NCBI GenBank assembly: GCA_020639075.1
Contig: JACKHI010000001.1
Coordinates: forward strand, 1,984,001 to 2,048,000
Length of the DNA: 64,000 nt
Direction of reading: 5' to 3'
From: Phycisphaerales bacterium
Lineage (GTDB): Bacteria > Planctomycetota > Phycisphaerae > UBA1845 > UTPLA1
A model generated the notes under the pieces. That model saw only the letters and a program-made list of their open reading frames with translations, did not search any database and had not been told where the DNA came from. Each line of letters opens with the position of its first letter. Positions within the stretch are counted from its first letter, which is position 1. Of the stretch, positions 54,312 to 62,844 are shown one piece after another. The position numbers and the translations under genes are program-made.

Positions 54312-54989
54312 ATGCGAATCGCAATGACAGCCACGATGTTGACGGCGCTCGTCTCAGCGTCCATTGCTCAAGGTTCCGCGACAGTCTGGTTTCAATATGC
54401 CGGAAGCAGCGGCGGAGTCGGGGCCTATTCACAAGGGCCGGGGCAGACGCTTGTAATCGAAACGGCCGGGTTCGGATTCTTCGACCTGGAGATCGAAATG
54501 TGGGCGAACCTGACCGGCGTACCTCTCTATAGCGTGAACACGACGTTGTCCGCCGACACAAACTCGTTGATCACAACCATGTCGATGAATCCACCCGCGG
54601 ACGGAGGAATTGAAACGCCGGCCGGCAACTTGAACACGCCCGGCCCCGGCGACATCGCAACGAATTTCGGCGGTGCAACTTTCTTCGGCACCGGCTACAC
54701 CGGCAATAACCTGTTGCTTGGCACGTTCACACTTCGCGCCGTTCGTAATGAATCCAGCGATCCAACCAATATCTATGCCAGAGTTGGGAATGGTCTCTGG
54801 GCCCAGTCGGACTCTCAGCCGGCCGACGTTCGGTTCGCCGCCGGCGAACTGGAAAGCGGCGGCACTGTCGGCGCTGCGAAAGCAGTCGCGATTACAGTGT
54901 ATTACGGCGTCCCGGAGCCGGGCAGCATCGCATTGCTCGTCACGGGAGCTCTCTGCCTGCTTAATCGACGGCGCCGGGCGAAGAACTGA
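54312..54989 (+). CDS. PEP-CTERM sorting protein, secreted
   Basis: 225 residues; ATG at 54312 with a strong purine-rich ribosome-binding site (AAGGAAAGGGG). A signal peptide begins (RIAMTATMLTALVSASIAQG). The body is Gly/Thr/Asn-rich and beta-like with no enzymatic motif. The C-terminus is a textbook PEP-CTERM tail: VPEPGSIALLVTGALCLL followed by NRRRRAKN, which directs the protein to exosortase processing and anchoring in the outer envelope. No exosortase gene is in the window. Role presumably structural or adhesive (inference). Confidence 0.92.
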   Translation: MRIAMTATMLTALVSASIAQGSATVWFQYAGSSGGVGAYSQGPGQTLVIETAGFGFFDLEIEMWANLTGVPLYSVNTTLSADTNSLITTMSMNPPADGGIETPAGNLNTPGPGDIATNFGGATFFGTGYTGNNLLLGTFTLRAVRNESSDPTNIYARVGNGLWAQSDSQPADVRFAAGELESGGTVGAAKAVAITVYYGVPEPGSIALLVTGALCLLNRRRRAKN

Positions 54990-55013
54990 TTGAAGGATGA
55001 TTCAAGACGGACC

Positions 55014-55040
55014 GCGGCGCCGGCAATTCGCCGGCGCCGC
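55014..55040 (+). terminator. GC-rich hairpin after the PEP-CTERM gene
   Basis: Perfect 11-bp stem (55014-55024 with 55030-55040, loop AATTC) 25 bases after the stop. No T-run follows, so it is either a rho-dependent or RNA-stabilising hairpin or a terminator of the GC-rich type; position between converging genes supports a boundary. Confidence 0.5.
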
Positions 55041-55196
55041 TCATTCCGAACCTGCGTGGTTCTAACGCCGTCTGTCGGTCGGCCAGCCGACGTCGATCGG
55101 TATAACGACCCGCGTCGCGTATTGACTGCGTTTGTCGGCGCGAACGTCGAGGCAGGCGCAGCGACCCATTTCGACACTACAGAAACTGAGCACCGG

Positions 55197-56108
55197 TCAA
55201 CGCAGCAGTCGATCTACAAATATCTGAATGTCCAGCATGTCGGTCGCCCCGTTCGCATCGGTGTCTCCGGCGCATGGTGAGCAACTGCTCGGCGTGTGGG
55301 TCAGCAGGGAGCTGACAAGAGGCTGCACGTCGCGACCGTCAACAGCGCCGTCGCAATTGACGTCAAACGGATCGCAGCCGTCTGAGACCGTAATCGTCAA
55401 AGTCCCCGCGGCAAGGTCAACATTCGCCGCCCTCGCCAGCGAGAAACGCGGTTGAGGGTTCGCCTCGGACAGAACGTTGGCCAGCACATTTCGGAGCTCG
55501 AATGTGTACGCCCCCTCTGTCGCCGGAGCTGTGAAGGATCCTGAAGCAATGACGATGCCGCCGGCCTGGCCGACTCCCGGAATGGTGCCGGCACTCTGCG
55601 CGAGGCCGGTTGCAGCCGGCAGCGCCTCGCCGAAGAGGTTCTGACCGCCGCCGATTTCGTGAAGATTCATCCCACCCGCGTCTCCAACTTGCGTGCCAAC
55701 GTAACCGGAGGACATCCCCACGTCGGGCGGGTTGCTGACGCCGGCCGGTGAACTGAAGTTCATCATCTCCGATGGTATGCCGTCGGCGTGCGGGATTTCG
55801 AGCGTTGCGGGATTCGTTTCGCTTTGCACGAGATCGGCGCAGAAGAACGCCAGGCCATGATTATCGCCGGACGAAACGCTGACGGAAATCGACCAGTCGA
55901 TCGTTTCACCGGCCTGGACGAACGTGCCGTTCTGCGGGGATTCGAGCGATACTGTGACGGTCTGAGCGACGGCATGCGTCGCAATCGCCATACAGACGGC
56001 CGCCAGCCACGCGGGATACTGAAGGCGCGCCAGTGGACGTCGGCTCGATCGAGCCTCAGCGATCGACTGTGTTCGAATGTCCTTTTTATCGTGTTTCAAT
56101 TGGCTCAT
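55197..56108 (-). CDS. Secreted protein with C-terminal dockerin-like repeats
   Basis: 303 residues; ATG at 56108 with AGGAG 8 bases upstream. A twin-positive N-terminus and hydrophobic stretch (YPAWLAAVCMAIATHAVAQ) form the signal. Central beta-rich domain with Gly-rich turns (~55-235). The C-terminus has two Ca-binding dockerin/EF-like loops: VNCDGAVDGRDVQPLVSS and GDTDANGATDMLDIQIFV, separated by a CSPC pair. Such modules bind cohesin partners or simply fold around calcium. Planctomycetes often carry isolated dockerins with no cellulosome. Converges with the PEP-CTERM gene. Confidence 0.88.
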   Translation of the reverse strand: MSQLKHDKKDIRTQSIAEARSSRRPLARLQYPAWLAAVCMAIATHAVAQTVTVSLESPQNGTFVQAGETIDWSISVSVSSGDNHGLAFFCADLVQSETNPATLEIPHADGIPSEMMNFSSPAGVSNPPDVGMSSGYVGTQVGDAGGMNLHEIGGGQNLFGEALPAATGLAQSAGTIPGVGQAGGIVIASGSFTAPATEGAYTFELRNVLANVLSEANPQPRFSLARAANVDLAAGTLTITVSDGCDPFDVNCDGAVDGRDVQPLVSSLLTHTPSSCSPCAGDTDANGATDMLDIQIFVDRLLR

Positions 56109-56459
56109 CGATCTGTCTCCTGTTATTTGGCGCGACGCATCGGGTTCTCAGGTTCATTTCACCGAATCAGTGATGGCTGTTCCCAGGATGCGTCTGCGCT
56201 TGTGTTTGACTTTCATTGGAAAGAACGAACGAAACTGCCGTGTTCCGTAATTCGATTCTGCGAAAAACCGATCGCCGACTGGTGTTGAACCCCGTCTGAC
56301 TCCAGCAACGGGTCTGGCCACCGCCATATGTCGCGAGCGCCGCGCCGCAGTCGCCAAGAAAGCAAGCCCGCCGGCGACATCATCGCCGGCGGGCCAATCG
56401 GTCGGCGATCCGCAGTTGGAAGATCCAATGCGGACCGCCTTCCGACCGTGGGCGCACCC
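56109..56459 (-). other. Intergenic region (351 bases) with terminator
   Basis: Lies between the 3' end of the giant mosaic gene and the 5' end of the dockerin gene, both on the minus strand. Contains the terminator hairpin at 56364-56392 and, nearer the dockerin gene, its promoter area and ribosome-binding site (ACAGGAGACAG). No ORF or RNA gene recognised. Confidence 0.5.
56356..56392 (-). terminator. Rho-independent-like terminator of the giant mosaic gene
   Basis: Perfect 12-bp stem (56364-56375 with 56381-56392, loop of five) located about 70 bases past the stop of the 2027-residue protein. In the minus-strand reading it is followed by TTGCTTTCTT, a short T-rich tract, as expected for intrinsic termination. 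Confidence 0.68.
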
Positions 56460-59400
56460 TTATCCGTTCAGATCAATCGATCCCTGATAGACGATGGTAT
56501 TGAAGCCACCCAGCGGGAACTGCCCTGCCTGGCCCTCGGGCCACGACGTCGGGAAAGGGCCGAGCGCGTCGTTGTGAAACACGTCGACCCCGAAGGTTCC
56601 GCTGAAGAGCGGACCGAACGTGATCGAGTCCGTTCCGCACTCAGGGCAGCCCGAGACCGATCCCATGATGTCGAAGTACCCAAATTCGAGGGTCTTCGAG
56701 ATCGTACCGTAGAAGTCGCTATCGTTCGTGAACGTCGTGTCGATGTCGATCCGGAGTTCGTAGTCGACAAGTCCGTCGCCGTTGACGTCAGCGCCGACGG
56801 GGAGCGTCATCGTCGTATCGCCCCCAACGATCATGGACCGGCTGTCGCCGTTCTCGAAGACGATCACGGCCGAGTATCCATCCACCTGCAGCGACAAGTC
56901 CTGATCGACCTTCACGGCGCCGCTCATCGTCATGGCCCACAGAATGTAAGAAACGTCGAGCTCAACCGGTCCCACTTCGTATGGCAGGTGTTCGGCTTCG
57001 TTCGACGGCAAGCCGACGGCCGTCAGGAAGTTCTCGACATATTGATCCCAGTCGACGTCCATCGAGAGCAGCGTCGTGGTCACAGTCGCGTTCGTCGCCA
57101 GCGATCCATCGGGCTGCACAACCGCCGTCCAAGGTCTGCCGACTGAACTTGTCAGGTACGGATCCGCCGAGTTGCTGAAGTTGTAGGGTCCGTAATCGTC
57201 GAAGCTCATGTCGAGTCCGAAGTTGGTGAACTCAACGAGCATGTCAACATCCGCGGACGGCGTCATGCCGCTCATGGAGCGATTCTCAACGGGCTCAAGG
57301 AGATACAGACTAATTGTCATCGGTTGTCCCGGCGCCACTTCATCGGGGAAAGTCACTTCCGCGGACAGCGGAATTCTCGCGTTGACATAGCCGTGGTCCG
57401 TCGTGATTGTGGACTCAAAGTGAATCTGTCCGGCGACTTGGCCGCTAATATCCTGGCCCATGAATGTCACAGAAGGCCTGGGCGAGTCGTCGAGATTGAC
57501 GTCCTTCTGGAATTGGATTGCCGACAGGCCGATGCCGCCAGCGGACCACATGCTTGCCTGGCTGGTCTGGAAGGCACCGTCGAACTGATCGACCCACGCC
57601 GGAACGTCTTCCAGCGTGAAGGTCACCAGGATCGGCGGCGTGCGAAGCCCGCCGAGATCCTCGGCGAAGACCATCATCTGATGGTGGATCTGCCTCTCAT
57701 AATCGAGCAGCGATCCGTTGGAGACCGTCAGTTTTCCGGTCGCCGCATCCATCGCGAATGCGCCAGCGACGGCCGGCTCAACGAGCGTCGGGTCCGTGAT
57801 ATCGAGGTAATACCGCAGTTCATCGCCATCATCAGGATCGACGGCAGCATAGTTGCCGAGGAGAAGTCCTGTCCGGGGATGCTCGTCCATCGATGTCACG
57901 ATCTGGTCCTGAAGGGTCCACATCGGCGCCTCGTTCAGGTCGAGAACGTTGACGACGATCGTCGACGTCACGGTATTCCCTTGGTCATCCGTTACCTTAA
58001 CATCCAGCGAGAATGACGGCGGCGTCAGCATCTCAAAGTCCATGTCTGCCGTGACGAACAACTCGCCCGTCTGGTTGTCGATGTTGAAAAAGCCCTGACC
58101 GTCACCGCCGAGAATGGCGTATTCCACAACCTGACCGCCATCCGGATCGTACGCCGAGACAAAGCCGATTGACGCGTCCGTTGGCGTGTTTTCCGGCATG
58201 TCAATGGACTCAGTGACGATGAAGGGTGCGAATCGCAACGGGATGCCGTCCTGTACGAACAACTCCGCGCGACCGTCCATGAACTTCTTGAAGATCGTTC
58301 CATTGACGTCCACGCTTCCGCCATCAAGCCAATTCTCACTGGAGGAGACGACCTCGTCCTCTGCGGTCCCGCGAACGAAGAGCTGATTGCTTGTCGGGCT
58401 GAGATTCAGAACGTCAATCCGCGTCACGCGAAGCACGTCCGCGCCTGCGGCACTGAGGTCGATCTGTTCGATCTCATCGATGCGGCCTCGCAGCGATTCA
58501 AGATCGAGACTCACGCCGCCATCTACGGCGAGCGTATCGAATCCCTCGCCGCCGCGAACGCGATGGAATCCGGCGTCGCCGACGATCATCACGTCATCGC
58601 CTGCACCGCCGTACATTGAGTCGAAACCGCCGTTGCCAATGAGCACGTCACCTCCGCGCCCGCCGACCACCGCGTCGTCGGCGGCCGTTCCGGTCAGCGT
58701 GTTCGCCGACGCGTCGCCGCGATGCGTGATCGCGCCGCTGAAGTCGTCGCCGTAGACGAGGTAGACCGAACCGGCGTCCTGCCCGATTCGATCATTCTTC
58801 GGATCGCCGATCAGTATGTCATTGATGCCGTCGCCGTTCACGTCGCCCGATGTGTCGACCGCGAAGCCCGGTTGCGTTCCATTCACGCCGCCCGTGATCA
58901 CGACGCCGGTTCCGTCCTCCAGCAGCGTGTCGAGATTGATCGAACGCGAGTCGGGGCCGCCGAAAACAACATAGGTCGATCGCGCGCCCGACCTGCTGGC
59001 GTGGCCGACGCCAATGACGACATCGTCGTAACCGTCGCCGTTGACGTCGCTGTTCAGCGTCACTTCATTCTTCCAACTCGACGGGCTGATGTTGGAGGAG
59101 TAAATGCGGACGCCGCGATCGGGAATCTCGAACGGCGCCTCCGGTTCGCCGAATCGGCCCGCAAGATTCAGGAAGTTCCCCTGGGTATTGAAGTACACCA
59201 TGATCTCCAACTCGTCCCGGTCGAAGTTCCACATCATCCGGGCAAAGTCGGCCAAGCCGTCGCCGTTGAAGTCTCCGCCGCCGTGATTCGGGAACCCAGG
59301 GATAAAGCGGCCCGTACAACCGTTGGCGAGCGGCTCGCCGGTCTCTTCATCCACGCCAAAGGCGCAATTGAGAGCGGCTCCTTGGAGAATGGTAACGTCT

Positions 59401-62400
59401 TGGATAGGAATCCCTTCTGTCAGAGCGATCGTCCCAGCGGCGCCGATGCTTCTTGCGATGTAACTCAGGTTCCCCAGATTGCCCGACGTCACCATGAAAT
59501 CCGTCAGACCGTCACCCGAATAATCGGAGACGCCGAACAGACGGAATCCCATCCTCTGGTTACTGGCATAGTCTGCCATGTCGAAGCGCAGGCCCGGTCC
59601 GTCCGCTGCGCCAACCGACGAAAGACTGACCGATTCGCCGTTCGCCTTTCCGAATACGGCATATGCGCGACCGCCGTCGTCGTTACCGTAGTTCGTGGCG
59701 GACACGAGAACATCGGCAAGTCCGTCACCATTTACGTCGCGCGCCCCGTCTACTGCCCATCCGGACAAATCACCGTTTCGTTCGCCAACAAATTCGTCGG
59801 GACACGTCAGACAGATGCCGCGTTCACCTTCGATCATGAAGCCTGTGCCCTGCCCGCCGAGCGTCAACAGATTCAGACTGATCGGCGACATTCCGCCGAC
59901 CGATCCGCCGCCGAAGACGACGTAAGTCCGGCCGCCCCAGATCGCGCCGTTCGCAACGCCGTACGGCGCCGAAACGATAATGTCGGGAATCCCGTCGCCG
60001 TTCACGTCGCCCGCCGGCGCCACGTCAAAGCCCGCGCCTTCGCCCTGCGGACCGCCGAATCCGTCGAAGTAGTCCGGATATGCAAGACTCTCGCCAATCT
60101 CCCGCGTCGGATACGGATGATCGAATCCGCCCGTGCCGTCCATCACGAATCCGCCGACGCCGTTCGCGATGTTCTCCAGGATGATGTTCTTCACGTCGGG
60201 ACCGCCGTACACGACATACACCCGCCCCGCATGTTCGATCACGTCCGTTCCGTACGACGGCGCGCCGACGATCATCTCGCCGTAACCGTCGCCGTTGATA
60301 TCGCCGACGAGCGCGACGGAGTAGCCGACGAGATCCGTGTCATTGCCGCCGTAGAACGCCACGCCCTTCGTGCTCACGCCGTTGGCGATGTTCTGAATGT
60401 TGATTTCGCCGGGCGCCTCCTCAATGTAGGCGGGGCCGGTGAAGGCGCGCTGGAACATTCCATAGTCTCGGATGGTGATTTCCCCATCCGGGTCCATGTC
60501 GTAACAATCGCAGAGTACGCCCGCGTCGATCCCCGGGCCTGTTAGACAAACGTCGAAACCTTCAAAGTCCGATGCGTCGACGTCAGTGTCGCCGTCGAGA
60601 TCGCCCGTATGGGAAACTTGGCAGAAATCGCATGCGTCGGTCAGTCCGTCGCCATCGGCATCCGGGCCGAAGTCGTCCACTCCGGGGCACATGTCACGAT
60701 CGTCGCATCGCCCGTCGCCGTCGGTGTCGCCTGTCGCGTCATCGCCTTCGCACTGATCGCAATTATCGGGAATGCCATCAGCGTCGGCGTCCTGCGTGTC
60801 GTCAAACCCCGAGCAAACGTCCGCATCGTCACACACGCCGTCGCCGTCCGAGTCGCCGACGGTGTCATCACCATGGCACTGATCGCAGCCGTCAACAACT
60901 CCGTCGCCGTCTGTATCGGGACCGTTGTCATCGAATCCCGGACAGGCGTCGCAACCGTCGGGCACATCGTCGCCGTCGCTGTCGATCGAATCATCGAATC
61001 CGGGACACTCGTCCCTGTTGTTGCAAATTCCATCGTTGTCGGCGTCGCCGGAGTTATCATTGCCGTAGCAAAGGTCGCATTCGTCAGGGCGGCCATCCCC
61101 GTCGGCGTCCGGTCCGTTGTCATCTACGCCGGGACAAACGTCGCACCCATCCGGCACGCCGTCACCGTCCGCGTCCTGATCGTTCGGGCCATTGTTGCAG
61201 ATGTCGCAATCGTCGATGATCCCGTCGCCGTCTCTGTCCGGCTCACACTCGTCGCCGATGCCATTGCCGTTGCAGTCGGCAGTCGTCACGGGACAAATCC
61301 TTGCCGTGATCGTGCCGTTTGCGTTGTCATAATCGAGAAGCCACGCCTGATCGTCCGGCCAGGTGATGTTCCCCCATTGGCCAGACAGTTGCAGGCTATC
61401 CGCCGTCACAAGGATGAATTCATCCGTGGGCGATGCCACAAATCCGTTGACGTAACTGAGATGAAGTGGCCCCCTACCTTGGAATTGGCTGGTGACGACA
61501 ATCTGGTCGTGCTGCGATCCCGGCGCTGTACCTCCAATCTCAAGATATATATCACCAAGGATTTGGCAAATGCCATTGGTCGTCAGCGTGCCAATACCGT
61601 TGTCGCCGGGCGATACCGTGCCGTTTTGGGATACGGCAAGAAGCCCCACCGATCCATTCCCCGCGAGTATTGCACCCGACTCAACATGAGTCCGTCGCGT
61701 CGTCGTCCCGTTAACAGTCAACGTTCCATCGCCTGCGATGAGAAACCCGTTGAACCCTGAGAGCGCGCTCTCGATGCGGAGGTTGCCCGTCCCTACCTTC
61801 GTGAATTGGCCATTGCCGAGAATGGACCCGGAGAAAGACGCGTCTGAATTGTTATCACCGACGCGAAATCGCGCAGCGCCGCCCATGTTCACCGTGCCGC
61901 TGCCCTGGAGCGCCCCAACGATCGCATCGCTGCCGCTGACGTCGAGCGATCCAGTCGCTCCGAGCTGAACCGCGTTGTCACGCAGCGCCTCGTCGTCGCC
62001 GAGAGCGATCGTGCCGCTCTGAAGGTCGATCGTGCCGTCGATGGAATTGGCGGCGTTCAGGATCAGCGTTCCCGCAAATCCCTTCGTAAACCCGGTCGCG
62101 CCGACCGACTGCATCATCGGGTTGTTCATAACGAGCGTGCCGCCGCTGCTCACGAGAAAATAGCCCGGCGCGTTCAGAATCACATCGCAATTGACCGTAT
62201 GCGTGTGACTACCATCCCTGTCGATGAACTGCCCGGACTCCAACGTCAGCGCACCACCGCTGAACGTGTAGGCGCCAAGCGTGCCGGACTGAATTTCGAT
62301 GCTCGCAACCGATCGGGCCCCGCCGAGATTGACCCCGAACGAAGCGGCATCCGGTTTGAAATAGACCGCGTCACCGCTCCCCGGCACCTGCGGCGGAGAC

Positions 62401-62543
62401 CAGTTCGCCGCCGTCCCCCAATTGTCGCCATTGCCGCCGATCCAGAAGATCGTCGCCGCCTGGGCCGGGACCGTCGTTGCGAGGGTGATGGCGATGATCG
62501 CCGCCAATCGGATTTCGTGACTTTTCGTTCGCAGTCGCAACAT
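56460..62543 (-). CDS. Giant secreted mosaic adhesin-like protein (PATR, TSP3, FG-GAP, RTX, cadherin modules)
   Basis: 2027 residues; ATG at 62543 with AAAGGA 7 bases upstream, signal peptide RLAAIIAITLATTVPAQA. Modules in order: autotransporter-associated beta-strand-like repeats (~30-400); thrombospondin type 3 Ca-binding repeats (~428-640, pattern DADGDGVPDGCDVCPG); an internal dockerin-like unit (~650-705, DLDGDTDVDASDFEGFDVCLTGP); FG-GAP/integrin-like repeats (~714-1265, GDINGDGYGEMIVGAP); an RTX/haemolysin-type Gly-Asp repeat (~1273-1335, GGRGGDVLIGNGG); two cadherin-like domains (~1437-1640, with DLNEAP-type junctions); and a beta-rich tail without PEP-CTERM. Much of it would be rigid only with calcium. 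Likely a surface adhesin or matrix protein; no enzymatic motif. Confidence 0.9.
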   Translation of the reverse strand: MLRLRTKSHEIRLAAIIAITLATTVPAQAATIFWIGGNGDNWGTAANWSPPQVPGSGDAVYFKPDAASFGVNLGGARSVASIEIQSGTLGAYTFSGGALTLESGQFIDRDGSHTHTVNCDVILNAPGYFLVSSGGTLVMNNPMMQSVGATGFTKGFAGTLILNAANSIDGTIDLQSGTIALGDDEALRDNAVQLGATGSLDVSGSDAIVGALQGSGTVNMGGAARFRVGDNNSDASFSGSILGNGQFTKVGTGNLRIESALSGFNGFLIAGDGTLTVNGTTTRRTHVESGAILAGNGSVGLLAVSQNGTVSPGDNGIGTLTTNGICQILGDIYLEIGGTAPGSQHDQIVVTSQFQGRGPLHLSYVNGFVASPTDEFILVTADSLQLSGQWGNITWPDDQAWLLDYDNANGTITARICPVTTADCNGNGIGDECEPDRDGDGIIDDCDICNNGPNDQDADGDGVPDGCDVCPGVDDNGPDADGDGRPDECDLCYGNDNSGDADNDGICNNRDECPGFDDSIDSDGDDVPDGCDACPGFDDNGPDTDGDGVVDGCDQCHGDDTVGDSDGDGVCDDADVCSGFDDTQDADADGIPDNCDQCEGDDATGDTDGDGRCDDRDMCPGVDDFGPDADGDGLTDACDFCQVSHTGDLDGDTDVDASDFEGFDVCLTGPGIDAGVLCDCYDMDPDGEITIRDYGMFQRAFTGPAYIEEAPGEINIQNIANGVSTKGVAFYGGNDTDLVGYSVALVGDINGDGYGEMIVGAPSYGTDVIEHAGRVYVVYGGPDVKNIILENIANGVGGFVMDGTGGFDHPYPTREIGESLAYPDYFDGFGGPQGEGAGFDVAPAGDVNGDGIPDIIVSAPYGVANGAIWGGRTYVVFGGGSVGGMSPISLNLLTLGGQGTGFMIEGERGICLTCPDEFVGERNGDLSGWAVDGARDVNGDGLADVLVSATNYGNDDGGRAYAVFGKANGESVSLSSVGAADGPGLRFDMADYASNQRMGFRLFGVSDYSGDGLTDFMVTSGNLGNLSYIARSIGAAGTIALTEGIPIQDVTILQGAALNCAFGVDEETGEPLANGCTGRFIPGFPNHGGGDFNGDGLADFARMMWNFDRDELEIMVYFNTQGNFLNLAGRFGEPEAPFEIPDRGVRIYSSNISPSSWKNEVTLNSDVNGDGYDDVVIGVGHASRSGARSTYVVFGGPDSRSINLDTLLEDGTGVVITGGVNGTQPGFAVDTSGDVNGDGINDILIGDPKNDRIGQDAGSVYLVYGDDFSGAITHRGDASANTLTGTAADDAVVGGRGGDVLIGNGGFDSMYGGAGDDVMIVGDAGFHRVRGGEGFDTLAVDGGVSLDLESLRGRIDEIEQIDLSAAGADVLRVTRIDVLNLSPTSNQLFVRGTAEDEVVSSSENWLDGGSVDVNGTIFKKFMDGRAELFVQDGIPLRFAPFIVTESIDMPENTPTDASIGFVSAYDPDGGQVVEYAILGGDGQGFFNIDNQTGELFVTADMDFEMLTPPSFSLDVKVTDDQGNTVTSTIVVNVLDLNEAPMWTLQDQIVTSMDEHPRTGLLLGNYAAVDPDDGDELRYYLDITDPTLVEPAVAGAFAMDAATGKLTVSNGSLLDYERQIHHQMMVFAEDLGGLRTPPILVTFTLEDVPAWVDQFDGAFQTSQASMWSAGGIGLSAIQFQKDVNLDDSPRPSVTFMGQDISGQVAGQIHFESTITTDHGYVNARIPLSAEVTFPDEVAPGQPMTISLYLLEPVENRSMSGMTPSADVDMLVEFTNFGLDMSFDDYGPYNFSNSADPYLTSSVGRPWTAVVQPDGSLATNATVTTTLLSMDVDWDQYVENFLTAVGLPSNEAEHLPYEVGPVELDVSYILWAMTMSGAVKVDQDLSLQVDGYSAVIVFENGDSRSMIVGGDTTMTLPVGADVNGDGLVDYELRIDIDTTFTNDSDFYGTISKTLEFGYFDIMGSVSGCPECGTDSITFGPLFSGTFGVDVFHNDALGPFPTSWPEGQAGQFPLGGFNTIVYQGSIDLNG
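60590..61265 (-). repeat. Thrombospondin type 3 repeat block inside the giant mosaic gene
   Basis: About a dozen tandem units of the Asp-rich Ca-binding motif (D-x-D-G-D-G-x-x-D-x-C-D), visible as GTC/GTCGCC-rich repetition in the DNA on the plus strand. It is a protein-level repeat, not a CRISPR or satellite. Confidence 0.85.
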
Positions 62544-62844
62544 TGTGTTTCCTTTCGCCGTCCAGCGCGGACGCCGCGCAGTTGACGCCGTTGGTTCTCT
62601 TGAGCCATGAGCCGTCTACGTCCGCCGGAATAAACGAACGGCCATCGCGAGTTCCGTAAAAAAAGAACTTCGCGGATCACGACGAGATATAAGTCATTGT
62701 CAATTGGCGGATTACGTGCAATTACGGCCCCATCGTCAGAAATCTGAGGGGCGATTTGCGTGGGCCGTGGTTTAGACTGCTGGAAGTGTCGGCCGGCCCC
62801 GAAGCTCGTCTCGTATGCGGTGCGATTCCTTCAAGGATACGTCC
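62544..62844. promoter_or_regulatory. Divergent control region (301 bases) between the mosaic gene and the kinase gene
   Basis: A/T-richer than the flanks. Contains a TTGACA match on the minus strand (62698-62703) but no well-spaced -10, and an imperfect hairpin (62646-62654 with 62665-62674, one bulged base) whose loop carries an A7 run. No RNA gene or ORF recognised. Confidence 0.35.

Noticed and set aside
58722..60545. 607-codon plus-strand open frame opposite the giant mosaic gene
   Set aside because: Antisense of Gly/Asp-rich FG-GAP and TSP3 repeats; repetitive translation without a plausible start.
60590..61265. Regular repeat pattern that could be mistaken for a CRISPR array or satellite
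   Set aside because: In-frame Asp/Gly/Cys repeats of thrombospondin type 3 modules; spacing varies with protein units, no separate spacers.
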